From: Azospirillum sp. B510
Lineage (GTDB): Bacteria; Pseudomonadota; Alphaproteobacteria; Azospirillales; Azospirillaceae
Reading direction: 5' to 3'
DNA length: 64,000 nucleotides
NCBI RefSeq assembly: GCF_000010725.1
Contig: NC_013858.1
Coordinates: 124,001 to 188,000 of the forward strand
In this document: one piece after another, positions 7,844 through 18,671 of the stretch
Layout of the letters: each line of letters opens with the position of its first letter
How positions within the stretch are numbered: position 1 is the first letter of the stretch
The notes under the pieces: generated by a model
What the model saw: only the letters and a program-made list of their open reading frames with translations
Database searches by the model: none
Told to the model about the DNA's origin: nothing
Translations under genes and position numbers: made by a program

Positions 7844-9142
7844 TCACAGCCAGTCGGGCACGCGCTCGGCCGCCAGCATCTCCTCCACCGTCGGGCGCGG
7901 TCGGATGACGGCGAAGCGGTCGCCGTTGACCAGAACCTCCGGCACCAGCGGCCGGCTGTTGTAGGTCGAGGCCATCACCGCGCCATAGGCGCCGGCCGAC
8001 AGGAAGGCGACCAGCTCGTCGTCGGCCAGCGGCGGCAGCGGGCGCTGCACGGCGAAGGTGTCGCCGCTCTCGCACACCGGGCCGACGACGTCATAGGGTT
8101 CCTGCACGGCGTCGGCCGCCGGCTCCGCCACCGGGACGATGCCGTGATAGGCGTCGTAGAGCGATGGGCGGATCAGGTCGTTCATCGCCGCGTCGACGAT
8201 GGCGAAGCGGCGGTGCAGCCCCTGCTTCACATAGATGACGCGGCTGACCAGGATGCCGGCGTTGCCGACCAGCGAGCGGCCCGGCTCCAGCGTGATGGAA
8301 CAGCCGAGATTGCCGGTGATCGACCGCACCATCGCGGCGTAATCGGCCAGATCGGGCGGCGCCTCGTTCTTGTAGGTGATGCCGAGACCGCCGCCGAGAT
8401 CGAGGCGGTTGATGTCGAGCCCGTCCTCGCGCAGCTGGTGCAGCAGGGCCGCCACCCGCTCGTAGGCGGCGCGGAAGGGGGCGAGGTCGGTCAGCTGCGA
8501 GCCGATATGGACGGCGATGGCGACCGGCTTGACGCCCGGCATGGCCGCGGCGCGGCGGTAGATCTCGCGCGCGTGGTCATAGTCGATGCCGAACTTGTTC
8601 TCCTTCTTGCCGGTGGCGATCTTCGCATGCGTCTTGGCGTCGACGTCCGGGTTGACGCGCAACGCGATGGGGGCTTCCACCCTCATGGACGAGGCCACCT
8701 CGCTCAGCGCCTCCAGCTCCGGCACCGATTCGACGTTGATCTGGTGGATGCCGGCCTCAAGGGCGATGCGCAGATCCTCCCGCGTCTTGCCGACGCCGGA
8801 GAAGACGATGCGCCCGGCCGGGATGCCGCCGGCCAGCGCCCGCTTCATCTCGCCCACCGACACCACGTCGCCGCCGGCCCCCAGATTGGCCAGGGTGCGG
8901 ATGACGGCGAGGTTGGAATTGGCCTTCAGCGCATAGCACACACCGGCGTCCTGGCCGGCGAAGGCGCCGGCATAGGCGTTGTAGTGGGTTTCCAGCGCCG
9001 CGGTGGAATAGAGGTAGAAGGGGGTTCCCACCTCGCGCGCCACATCCTCCAGCGAGACGGATTCGGCATGCAGCACGCCGTTGCGGTAGGCGAAGACGCT
9101 CATTGGAGAACCATTGGGGGGGGCAGCATCGCGGCCGGTCAT
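7844..9142 (-). CDS. lysA: Diaminopimelate decarboxylase
   Basis: Converts meso-diaminopimelate to L-lysine with PLP, the last step of lysine synthesis. It is 432 residues from ATG 9142: an alanine-racemase-type barrel with the PLP lysine in CYALKANSNL (about residue 73), the GGGLGI phosphate loop, EPGRSLV, and the C-terminal CESGDTF motif with the substrate-binding Cys. The ATG at 9142 overlaps the lptM stop as ATGA, favouring translational coupling; an internal ATG at 9103 (MSVFAYRNG) is the alternative but lacks a visible Shine-Dalgarno. It is the last gene of argH-lptM-lysA. Confidence 0.95.
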   Translation of the reverse strand: MTGRDAAPPNGSPMSVFAYRNGVLHAESVSLEDVAREVGTPFYLYSTAALETHYNAYAGAFAGQDAGVCYALKANSNLAVIRTLANLGAGGDVVSVGEMKRALAGGIPAGRIVFSGVGKTREDLRIALEAGIHQINVESVPELEALSEVASSMRVEAPIALRVNPDVDAKTHAKIATGKKENKFGIDYDHAREIYRRAAAMPGVKPVAIAVHIGSQLTDLAPFRAAYERVAALLHQLREDGLDINRLDLGGGLGITYKNEAPPDLADYAAMVRSITGNLGCSITLEPGRSLVGNAGILVSRVIYVKQGLHRRFAIVDAAMNDLIRPSLYDAYHGIVPVAEPAADAVQEPYDVVGPVCESGDTFAVQRPLPPLADDELVAFLSAGAYGAVMASTYNSRPLVPEVLVNGDRFAVIRPRPTVEEMLAAERVPDWL

Positions 9143-9333
9143 GGGAACTGGACTCCGGAACCGGCCGGCTTGCCGGGCTTCGGGTCCAGCGAGGGGTTGG
9201 GATAGGGGCGGGGGAAGGGATCGGCCTGCCCCTCCGGAACCGGGCTGTCGACGAATTTCGGCTTCTTGCCGCAGCCGGCCAGTGCCAGCGCGCCGGCCAG
9301 GGCGATGACGGTCATCGTGACGCTACGGTTCAC
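9139..9333 (-). CDS. lptM: LptM/LppL-type small lipoprotein
   Basis: A 64-residue lipoprotein. From GTG 9333 the sequence begins with a short basic n-region, a hydrophobic stretch and the lipobox LAGC (about residues 17-20), followed by CGKKPKF and a proline-rich tail. This matches the YifL/LptM lipoproteins that assist LptD maturation and commonly sit next to lysA. The GTG overlaps the argH stop (GTGA) and its own stop overlaps lysA (ATGA), so all three genes are coupled. It is small enough to be easily missed. The symbol rests on family resemblance and synteny. Confidence 0.8.
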   Translation of the reverse strand: MNRSVTMTVIALAGALALAGCGKKPKFVDSPVPEGQADPFPRPYPNPSLDPKPGKPAGSGVQFP

Positions 9334-10775
9334 AGGAAACGCTCCCGGGCGGCCTTGACCGCCTCCTGCACGCGGATGGGGGCCGGGCCGCCGAAGCTGG
9401 TGCGGCTGTTCAGCGACGCCTCGATGCTCAGCGCCGGATAGACGGCCTGGGTGATGCGCGGCTCGATGGCCTGGAGTTCCTCCAGCGTCAGGTCGGTCAG
9501 GCCAACGCGGCGGTCCTCCGCCGCCTTCACGGCGCGGCCGGTGACGTGGTGCGCCTCGCGGAACGGCATGTTCAGCTCGCGCACCAGCCAGTCGGCGAGG
9601 TCGGTGGCGTTCAGGAAGCCGCGGTCGGCCGCCTCGCGCATCGCCGGGACATTGGGCTGCATGTCGCGCACCATGCCCTCCATGGCGGCGATGCACAGCG
9701 CCAGCGTGTCGTCGGCCTCGAACACCGGCTCCTTGTCCTCCTGCATGTCCTTGGAATAGGCCAGCGGCAGCCCCTTCATGGCGATCAGCAGGCTGTTCAG
9801 GCTGCCGATCACCCGGCCGGCCTTGGCGCGCACCAGTTCCGCCGCGTCGGGGTTCTTCTTCTGCGGCATGATCGAGGAGCCGGTGGTGAAGGCGTCCGAC
9901 AGCCTGATGAAGCGGAACTGCGCCGAGCACCAGATCACGATCTCCTCGGCGAAGCGCGACAGGTGCATGGCGCAGATCGACGCCGCCGACAGATATTCCA
10001 GCGCGAAGTCGCGGTCGGACACCGCGTCCAGCGAATTGGCGGTCGGCCGGTTGAAGCCCAGCGCCTCCGCCGTCATGAAGCGGTCGATGGGGTAGGGGGT
10101 GCCGGCCAGCGCCGCCGAGCCGAGCGGGCATTCGTTCAGCCGGCAACGGGCATCGCGGAAGCGGCCGCGGTCGCGCCCGAACATCTCGACATAGGCCAGC
10201 AGATGATGGGCGAAGCTGATCGGCTGCGCCGCCTGGAGATGGGTGAAGCCGGGCATCACCGTGCCGGTGTGCTGCTCCGCCAGATCGATCAGCGCGGTCT
10301 GCAACGCGGTCAGGCCGGCGATGCTCCGGTCGATGGCGTCGCGCACCCACAGCTTGAAGTCGGTCGCCACCTGGTCGTTGCGCGAGCGGCCGGTGTGCAG
10401 CCGCTTGGCCGGCTCACCGATCAGCTCGGCCAGCCGGGCCTCCACATTCATGTGGATGTCCTCCAGCTCCACCTTGAAGGTGAAGCCGCCGGCGTCAATC
10501 TCTGCCTTGACGCGGTCGAGTCCGGCGATGATGGCGTCGGCGTCGGCCTGGGTTATGATGCCCTGCTTGGCCAGCATCGCGGCATGGGCCTTCGACCCGG
10601 CGATGTCCTGGTCGGCGAGCCGCTTGTCGAAGCCGATGGAGGCGTTGATCTTCTCCATGATGGCGGCGGGACCGCGCGCGAAGCGCCCGCCCCACATCTG
10701 GCTGGCGGCGGGGGCTGCTGCGGTGGTGGCGGCGCCGGCGGTGGCGGCGTTCGGCGGGGTCTGATCGGCGCTCAT
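9330..10775 (-). CDS. argH: Argininosuccinate lyase
   Basis: Splits argininosuccinate into arginine and fumarate. It is 481 residues, an all-helical fumarase/aspartase superfamily enzyme. The signature [12 protein letters not shown] with its catalytic Ser loop is present, as are [13 protein letters not shown] and [16 protein letters not shown]. The N-terminus from ATG 10775 has an Ala/Thr-rich leader of about 25 residues before [10 protein letters not shown], longer than usual but common in related genomes. The open frame runs to 11090 on the minus strand, but that extension overlaps the divergent tlpA-like gene and is rejected. It heads the argH-lptM-lysA operon. Confidence 0.96.
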   Translation of the reverse strand: MSADQTPPNAATAGAATTAAAPAASQMWGGRFARGPAAIMEKINASIGFDKRLADQDIAGSKAHAAMLAKQGIITQADADAIIAGLDRVKAEIDAGGFTFKVELEDIHMNVEARLAELIGEPAKRLHTGRSRNDQVATDFKLWVRDAIDRSIAGLTALQTALIDLAEQHTGTVMPGFTHLQAAQPISFAHHLLAYVEMFGRDRGRFRDARCRLNECPLGSAALAGTPYPIDRFMTAEALGFNRPTANSLDAVSDRDFALEYLSAASICAMHLSRFAEEIVIWCSAQFRFIRLSDAFTTGSSIMPQKKNPDAAELVRAKAGRVIGSLNSLLIAMKGLPLAYSKDMQEDKEPVFEADDTLALCIAAMEGMVRDMQPNVPAMREAADRGFLNATDLADWLVRELNMPFREAHHVTGRAVKAAEDRRVGLTDLTLEELQAIEPRITQAVYPALSIEASLNSRTSFGGPAPIRVQEAVKAARERFL

Positions 10776-10818
10776 GGGGGCGGTTTTCGCGGCATTCGTG
10801 TGAAGGGAGCGAGGAAGC

Positions 10819-11493
10819 GTGAGTATGCGGACTTTGGCGGCTGTCGCAACGGTTTGTGTGTGCATGGCCGGGGCCGGCCTGTGGTGGAGCGCCGGTGCGG
10901 CGCCCAACCCCGGCGCCGCGGCGCCGGAGCTGGTGCGGCTGGGTACGCCGGACGCGCCGTCGGGAGCCGTTCCCGTCGCCTCAACCGGCATCGACAAGCT
11001 GGAGAGGTTCAGGGGGGCGGAGCCCAAGCCGATGCCGCCGCTGTCCTTCGTCGATGCCGAGGGGCGGCGGGTCGATCTGGCCGATTTCAAGGACCGGGTG
11101 ATCCTGCTGAACCTGTGGGCGACCTGGTGCGGGCCTTGCGTGAAGGAGATGCCGTCGCTCGACCGGTTGCAGGCCCAGCTGGGCGGCGACGCCTTCCAGG
11201 TGGTGGCGCTGTCGCTCGACCGTGGCGGGCGTGCGGCGGTGGAGCCCTTCTATAGGAAGACGGGGGTCGAGCATCTGACGGTCTTCCTCGACCCCGCGTC
11301 GGAGTCGATGAAGGCGCTGTCGCTGCGCGGCCTGCCCACCACGGTGCTGGTCGATCCCGAGGGCCGCGAGCTTGGCCGCGTCGAGGGGGCGGTGGAGTGG
11401 GACGCGCCGGAGGCCGTCGCCTTCCTGCGCCAGTATCTTGGGCGTGGCGGCGGGCCGGCGCGCGACCGGGGCGTGATGAAGACGGGCGGCTGA
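10819..11493 (+). CDS. TlpA-like membrane-anchored thiol-disulfide oxidoreductase
   Basis: A 224-residue periplasmic thioredoxin-fold protein. An N-terminal signal or anchor helix (about residues 4-28) is followed by a redoxin domain with the WCGPC active site (Cys about 104 and 107) and the cis-Pro loop [13 protein letters not shown]. Such proteins reduce apocytochrome or Cu-centre cysteines. The start is GTG 10819; ATG 10825 is a near alternative. It is divergent from argH, 43 bases apart, a neighbourhood common in Rhodospirillales. No cytochrome biogenesis partner is adjacent. Confidence 0.85.
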   Translation: MSMRTLAAVATVCVCMAGAGLWWSAGAAPNPGAAAPELVRLGTPDAPSGAVPVASTGIDKLERFRGAEPKPMPPLSFVDAEGRRVDLADFKDRVILLNLWATWCGPCVKEMPSLDRLQAQLGGDAFQVVALSLDRGGRAAVEPFYRKTGVEHLTVFLDPASESMKALSLRGLPTTVLVDPEGRELGRVEGAVEWDAPEAVAFLRQYLGRGGGPARDRGVMKTGG

Positions 11494-11553
11494 CGCTGCC
11501 GCCGCCATGGGGTAGAGTGGTGCTATGACCTTCCGCCTGACCCGAGCCGCCCA

Positions 11554-12345
11554 ATGACGCAAGCCGCCGCCTCCGGTCCCAAGCGCTACACCATCGGTCC
11601 CGGCATCGTGATGATGCGGCAGGGCGAACGCGCCGACCGGGCGTGGCTGATCGAATCGGGGGAGCTGGAGGTGCTGCTGACCGGCGCCGACGGCGGCACC
11701 CGGCGGCTGAGCGTGGTCGGCAAGGGGGCGGTGGTCGGCGAGATGGCGCTGATCGACGATGGCGAGCGCAGCGCCACCGTGCGCTCGCTGACCGAGGTCT
11801 CGTGCGTCGAGGTGACGCGCGACGCCTTCCGCGCCCTGCTGAAGCGCAGCCCGCCGCTGGCCTCCTATCTGTTGCAGAGCCTGATCGCCGCCATCCGCCG
11901 CGACTATGGCCTGCCGCCGACCGAGCGGATCGGCAACCCGGTGGATTTCCGCTCCACCAACTCGTTCCAGAAGGTGGTCGACCGCCGGATGATCCGCGAG
12001 GGGCATGTCTTCTTCAGCCCCAACGAGCCGGTCAACGCCGCCTACCTGATCCAGTCCGGCCGCGTGGCGCTCCGCCCCGGCCGCGGCACGTTGGGCGAGG
12101 AGATCGCGACGCTTGGTCCCGGCAGCCTGTTCGGCGAGATCTACCTGCTGACCGGCCGCCTGCCCGACGTCACCGCGATGGCGGTCGCCGGCGGCGTCTG
12201 CGAGGTGATCGACAAGCGCAGCTTCGACGATGCGGTGATGGCGATGCCGGCGATTTTGAAGTCGCTGGCGCGGATCTACATCACGCAGCTGATGAGGAAG
12301 GCGGCGGATCCCCTCTCCCCCGCCTCTGGCGGGAGAGGAGGCTGA
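11554..12345 (+). CDS. Protein with two cyclic-nucleotide-binding domains
   Basis: A 263-residue protein made of two cNMP-binding beta-roll domains (about residues 10-120 and 140-250). Each has a recognisable phosphate-binding cassette region: VVGEMALIDDGERSATV in the first and LFGEIYLLTGRLPDVTA in the second. There is no HTH, so it is not a Crp-type transcription factor; it may be a sensor or scaffold. The last residues (ADPLSPASGGRGG) are encoded by a copy of the dispersed CCCTCTCCC/GGGAGAGG palindrome, so the native C-terminus was probably extended by the repeat. It starts 60 bases after the tlpA-like gene in the same direction. Confidence 0.82.
   Translation: MTQAAASGPKRYTIGPGIVMMRQGERADRAWLIESGELEVLLTGADGGTRRLSVVGKGAVVGEMALIDDGERSATVRSLTEVSCVEVTRDAFRALLKRSPPLASYLLQSLIAAIRRDYGLPPTERIGNPVDFRSTNSFQKVVDRRMIREGHVFFSPNEPVNAAYLIQSGRVALRPGRGTLGEEIATLGPGSLFGEIYLLTGRLPDVTAMAVAGGVCEVIDKRSFDDAVMAMPAILKSLARIYITQLMRKAADPLSPASGGRGG
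12311..12339. repeat. Dispersed CCCTCTCCC palindrome copy, inside coding sequence
   Basis: CCCTCTCCC (12311-12319) and GGGAGAGGA (12331-12339) flank an 11-base loop, ending 3 bases before the stop codon of the double-cNMP gene. It belongs to the same family as copies at 26589, 28868, 38802, 38931 and 53889. Confidence 0.75.
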
Positions 12346-12841
12346 GGGGAGGCCCACGGCCGCGTTCCGGTCAAAATGGCGGTGACGGCGTTATATGCGG
12401 TCTTCGGTCCCTGACCTATTGGTTGTGGCGATCCGTCCAGTGATCGACAGAGTCATGACCGGAAGTGGAGTATAATAAGCGCTCTGGACGCTTTTGGAGC
12501 GAGGCTCGCGCTCAGATCCATATCATGGGTCGATTTCTGGTAATGAGCACTTCCAAATACTGTGTGCTGGTCAAGGGTATGCGCGGTAAAGATCAAGGAA
12601 AATTCAATTTCATTTGAAATTAACCAATGTAGTTCTTGATGTTACGTCGAATTTATGAAAATTGTCGATATTTTATTGGAGATTTCAGAACATCATATTC
12701 ATTAAAATCGCGAGAATGATATAAATTCTGAAATATGGTTGTTGATGAAACATCTTTTGGTTACAAAAAACTTCTTGAAAGTGCCTTTGTTGATTGCATG
12801 ATCAATTGACCGGGGGCGGCGATACGTCAGAGGGGGTGGCA
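12346..12841. other. 496-base AT-rich region upstream of the chemoreceptor gene
   Basis: No gene is seen. From about 12440 to 12800 the DNA is markedly AT-rich. An imperfect inverted repeat has 9-bp perfect outer arms ATTTCAGAA (12682-12690) and TTCTGAAAT (12726-12734), with further partial pairing inside (ATCATATTCATT against GAATGATAT). It probably carries the chemoreceptor promoter and possibly a structured leader. I could not pick a clear -35/-10 pair or sigma-28 site. Confidence 0.5.
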
Positions 12842-14530
12842 ATGAAAATTCTCGATAATTTTTCGATCTCGACGAAGATCATGGGTCTGCTGCTGTTTTT
12901 ATCGGCATTGACGGTTGGAACGAACTTGTTCTCGGCCTCACGCCTGATGCGGGTCGATACCCTCTATTCCAACATGATCGACAATGAGGTGAAGGGGGCG
13001 GTTGCCGCGCTCCGTGCCAGCCGTGCCATAAACGCCATCGGGGGGTTGGCCTATGCGCTTATCGTCGACCGCGATCCACAGCATCTGAAAAACACGACGA
13101 AGGAACTCGACATCCGGCTGCCGCGCGTTCGGCAGTTCCTGGCCGACGCCAGGGAGGCGATGCCCGGCACCGCTTCCAAAGTCGATGAGTTTCTCAAGGA
13201 TTTCAGCGTCTTGGAGGGGAAACTCCAGGATGTCAAGGCGGCGGTTCTGGCCAATGAGCATGACAAGGCGCTTGTCATCATGAAGCGGGATCTGGATCCC
13301 GGCCTGGTCAAACTGCGCGACGCCATGAACAAATACAGCGAAGCGGCGACCGCGATCGTCGACGAGGCCTCCCGCAACGCCACCGAGAGCAGCATCCATT
13401 CCTTCATCGTGGCCTTGTCGATCGCTGGAGGCGGTTGCGCGTTCTGTCTCCTCATCGCCTACGGCATGTCGCGGCACGGCATCAGCCTGCCGATCCGCCG
13501 CATCGTCGCGGTGCTGGAGCGCTTGGCGGCCGGCGAGACCGCGGTCGAGGTGACGGGGGACGGGAGGCGGGACGAGGTCGGCATCATCGCCCGCACGGCG
13601 AAGATCTTCAAAGAGAACGCCATCGCCAAGCAGGCGTTGGAGGCCGAGCAGGCCGCGCGGAAGGTGCTGGCCGAAACGGAGCGGCGGGCGGTGATGAACC
13701 ATATGGCCGAACGGTTCGAGAGCTCGGTCAAGAACGTCGTGAGCCGGGTTTCCGGAGCGGTGGCGCAGATGCAAGGCAACGCGGAGCAGCTTTCCGCGAT
13801 GGCCGGACAGAGCAAGGCCCAGGCGTCGGCCGTCTCGGGAGCGACCCGCGAGGCGTCGGCCAATGTTCAGACCGTCGCGGCCGCCACCGAGGAGATCTCC
13901 GGCTCCATCGCCGAGATCGGCCGTCAGGTCGCGCGGTCGTCCGAGGTCGCCCAGCTTGCCGTCGGCACGGCCGAGGGGGCCAGCGCCTCGATCCAGACGC
14001 TGGCCAACCAAGCCAGCAGCGTGGGGGAGGTGGTCAAGCTCATCACCAACATCGCCAGCCAGACCAACCTCCTGGCGCTCAACGCGACCATCGAGGCCGC
14101 TCGTGCGGGAGAAGCCGGCAAGGGCTTCGCCGTCGTCGCCAACGAGGTGAAGAATCTCGCGACCCAGACGGCGAAGGCGACGGAAGAGATCGCCGGACAG
14201 ATCGGCGGCATGCAGCAGGCCACCGGCCAAGCGGTGACCGCGATCCGCGAGGTCGCCGGCATCATCGGCGAATTGAGCGAGATCGCGACCAGCGTGGCGG
14301 CGGCCATGGAAGAGCAGGATGCCGCCACCAAGGAGATCGCCCGCAACGTGCAGGCGGCGGCGCAGGGGACCCAGAATGTGTCGACCAACATCGCCGGGGT
14401 CGAGCAGGCGGCCGGCGTGACGGGGCAGGCGGCGGCGGATTTGCTCGGTGCCGCCCGGGCCTTGACCGGGCAGGCGGACGCCCTGTCGCACGAGGTCGAA
14501 CGCTTCCTTTCCGAGGTGCGGGCGGCCTGA
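12842..14530 (+). CDS. Methyl-accepting chemotaxis protein
   Basis: A 562-residue transmembrane chemoreceptor. TM1 lies at about residues 11-30, a periplasmic four-helix-bundle sensor (4HB_MCP type) at about 31-185, TM2 at about 187-208, HAMP at about 207-262 and a coiled signalling domain to the end. The conserved hairpin tip is present (NLLALNATIEAARAGEAGKG, about 409-428). No CheR-docking pentapeptide is seen at the C-terminus. ATG 12842 is used because AGAGGGGGT lies just upstream and it leads directly into TM1. It is a single gene behind a long AT-rich leader, and the ligand is unknown. Confidence 0.93.
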   Translation: MKILDNFSISTKIMGLLLFLSALTVGTNLFSASRLMRVDTLYSNMIDNEVKGAVAALRASRAINAIGGLAYALIVDRDPQHLKNTTKELDIRLPRVRQFLADAREAMPGTASKVDEFLKDFSVLEGKLQDVKAAVLANEHDKALVIMKRDLDPGLVKLRDAMNKYSEAATAIVDEASRNATESSIHSFIVALSIAGGGCAFCLLIAYGMSRHGISLPIRRIVAVLERLAAGETAVEVTGDGRRDEVGIIARTAKIFKENAIAKQALEAEQAARKVLAETERRAVMNHMAERFESSVKNVVSRVSGAVAQMQGNAEQLSAMAGQSKAQASAVSGATREASANVQTVAAATEEISGSIAEIGRQVARSSEVAQLAVGTAEGASASIQTLANQASSVGEVVKLITNIASQTNLLALNATIEAARAGEAGKGFAVVANEVKNLATQTAKATEEIAGQIGGMQQATGQAVTAIREVAGIIGELSEIATSVAAAMEEQDAATKEIARNVQAAAQGTQNVSTNIAGVEQAAGVTGQAAADLLGAARALTGQADALSHEVERFLSEVRAA

Positions 14531-14547
14531 CCTTGGATCGCGGAACC

Positions 14548-14571
14548 GGGCGCCGTCGGTGGACGGCGCCC
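14548..14571. terminator. Hairpin between the chemoreceptor gene and glxR
   Basis: GGGCGCCGTC (14548-14557) pairs perfectly with GACGGCGCCC (14562-14571) across a GGTG tetraloop, between the convergent stops at 14530 and 14579. It is a likely bidirectional terminator. Confidence 0.7.
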
Positions 14572-14578
14572 CAGCCCC

Positions 14579-15463
14579 TCACTTCGCCCCGACCTCGTGA
14601 CCGGCCAGCAGTTCCAGCGCGCGGAGCATGCCGGAATGGTCCCAGGCGGCCCCGCCCTGGGCGGCGCAGGCGTTGAACAGCTGCTGGCAACTGGCGGTGT
14701 GCGGCAGCGACAGGTTCAGCGCCTTCGCCCCGCTCAGCGCCAGGTTGAGATCCTTCTGGTGCAGCTCGATGCGGAAGCCGGGGGTGAAGTTGCGGTTGAT
14801 CATCCGCTCGCCATGGACCTCCAGGATGCGCGAGGAGGCGAAGCCGCCCATCAGCGCCTGACGGACCTTGGCCGGATCGGCGCCGGCCTTGGAGGCGAAC
14901 AGCAGGGCCTCGGCCACCGCCTCGATCGTCAAAGCGACGATGATCTGGTTGGCGACCTTGGTGGTCTGGCCGTCGCCGTTGCCGCCGACCAGCGTGACGT
15001 TCTTGCCCATCTTCTCGAACAGCGGCTTGACCGTGTCGAAGGCTTCCTGCGGGCCGCCGACCATGATGGTCAGCGAGGCGGCCTTGGCTCCGACCTCGCC
15101 GCCCGAGACGGGGGCGTCGAGATAGGCGCAGCCGAGATCGTTGATGCGCTTGGCGTAGTCCTTGGTCTCGATCGGCGAGATCGAGGACATGTCGACGACG
15201 ATCTTGCCCGCCGACAGGCCGGCGGCGACCCCCTTGTCGCCGAACAGGGCGGCGCCGACATGGGGGGTGTCCGGCACCATGGTGATGATGACCTCGGCCG
15301 CCGCCGCGACCTCCTGGCCCGACGGGCAGGGAATGGCGCCCTTGGACGTCAGCTCGGCCGGGACCGGCTTGAGGTCGTGGACGTAGAGGGTGTGACCGGC
15401 GTCCAGCAGGTGCCCCGCCATCGGGGTGCCCATGATGCCGAGACCGATGAAACCGACCTTCAT
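14579..15463 (-). CDS. glxR: 2-hydroxy-3-oxopropionate (tartronate semialdehyde) reductase
   Basis: Reduces tartronate semialdehyde to D-glycerate with NAD(P)H. It is 294 residues. The N-terminal Rossmann motif GFIGLGIMGTPMAGHLLDAG, the DAPVSGGEVGA substrate loop (about residues 118-128) and the catalytic Lys in TKVANQIIV (about 170) identify the beta-hydroxyacid dehydrogenase family, GarR/GlxR branch. It lies 35 bases after hyi in the same direction, so the pair forms the hydroxypyruvate/tartronate semialdehyde interconversion module that routes glyoxylate-derived carbon to glycerate. Glyoxylate carboligase (gcl), the usual third gene, is not in the window. ATG 15463 is used, with AGAAGGACC upstream. 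Confidence 0.92.
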   Translation of the reverse strand: MKVGFIGLGIMGTPMAGHLLDAGHTLYVHDLKPVPAELTSKGAIPCPSGQEVAAAAEVIITMVPDTPHVGAALFGDKGVAAGLSAGKIVVDMSSISPIETKDYAKRINDLGCAYLDAPVSGGEVGAKAASLTIMVGGPQEAFDTVKPLFEKMGKNVTLVGGNGDGQTTKVANQIIVALTIEAVAEALLFASKAGADPAKVRQALMGGFASSRILEVHGERMINRNFTPGFRIELHQKDLNLALSGAKALNLSLPHTASCQQLFNACAAQGGAAWDHSGMLRALELLAGHEVGAK

Positions 15464-15498
15464 GACTATGGTCCTTCTCTTTGAATTTGGGGGGCGTC

Positions 15499-16293
15499 TC
15501 AGGCCTGCGCCGGTTCGGTCCTGTAGGGGGCGAGCCAGCCGAGCCCCTCGGTCGTCGTCGTCTTCGGCTTGTATTCGCAGCCGACCCAGCCGCCGTAGCC
15601 GATGGCGTCCAGATGCTTGAACAGGAAGGGATAATTGATCTCGCCGGTGCCGGGCTCGAAACGGCCGGGATTGTCGGCCAGCTGGACATGGGCGATGCGG
15701 GCGAGGTTGGCCTCGATGGTGCGGGCCAGATCGCCTTCCATGATCTGCATGTGGTAGATGTCGTATTGCAGGAACAGGTTGCCGGAGCCGACCTGATCGA
15801 TCAGGTCGAGCGCCTGTTTCGTCCGGTTCAGGTGGAAGCCGGGGATGTCGCGGGTGTTGATCGGCTCGACCAGCAGCTTGATCCCGGCCCCGGCCAGCGC
15901 GTCGGCGGCATAGGCGAGGTTGCCGACCAGCGTGCTCTGCGCCGTGGCGGCGTCGGCGCCTTGCGGCAGGATGCCGACCAGGCAGTTGACCTGTTTGCAT
16001 CCCAGCGTGCCGGCATAGTCGATGGCGCGGGCGACGCCGTCGCGGAATTCCTGCACACGGTCGGGCAGGATGGCGATGCCGCGTTCGCCGCCGCCCCAAT
16101 TGCCGGCGGGCAGATTGTGCAGGACCTGGGTCAGGCCATGCCGGCGCAGCTTCTCGGCCAGCGCATCGGCGGCGAAATCATAGGGGAACAGGTACTCGAC
16201 CCCACGGAAGCCGGCATCGGCCGCCGCGGCGAATCGGTCGAGGAAGGGATGCTCGTTGTAGAGCATCGTCAGGTTGGCGGCGAATTGCACCAT
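15499..16293 (-). CDS. hyi: Hydroxypyruvate isomerase
   Basis: Isomerises hydroxypyruvate and tartronate semialdehyde. It is 264 residues, a xylose-isomerase-type TIM barrel. Family features include the MVQFAANLTMLYNEHPFLDR start, LVEPINTRDIPGFHL and LQYDIYHMQIMEGDL with acidic and His metal ligands, and HVQLADNPGRFEPGTGEI. The length equals E. coli Hyi closely. ATG 16293 is chosen because homologous proteins begin at this point; the frame is open upstream to 16473. First gene of hyi-glxR, divergent from the fadH-like gene. Confidence 0.92.
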   Translation of the reverse strand: MVQFAANLTMLYNEHPFLDRFAAAADAGFRGVEYLFPYDFAADALAEKLRRHGLTQVLHNLPAGNWGGGERGIAILPDRVQEFRDGVARAIDYAGTLGCKQVNCLVGILPQGADAATAQSTLVGNLAYAADALAGAGIKLLVEPINTRDIPGFHLNRTKQALDLIDQVGSGNLFLQYDIYHMQIMEGDLARTIEANLARIAHVQLADNPGRFEPGTGEINYPFLFKHLDAIGYGGWVGCEYKPKTTTTEGLGWLAPYRTEPAQA

Positions 16294-16380
16294 GACCGAA
16301 CTCCGGGTTACGCGACTTGGCCGCCGGGAATGGCGGGGCGGCCCTTGGGGTGGGAGCTTGACCGCCGCGCAGGCCCTTGA

Positions 16381-18615
<2,235 letters not shown>

Positions 18616-18671
18616 GGACTTTCCGAGTCAGGCGGACTGTCCGGCCTCTGTTTCGGCCCGCTCCGGTAGAC

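Noticed and set aside
10776-11090. N-terminal extension of argH
   Set aside because: It overlaps the divergent tlpA-like gene and has no family similarity. ATG 10775 is adequate.
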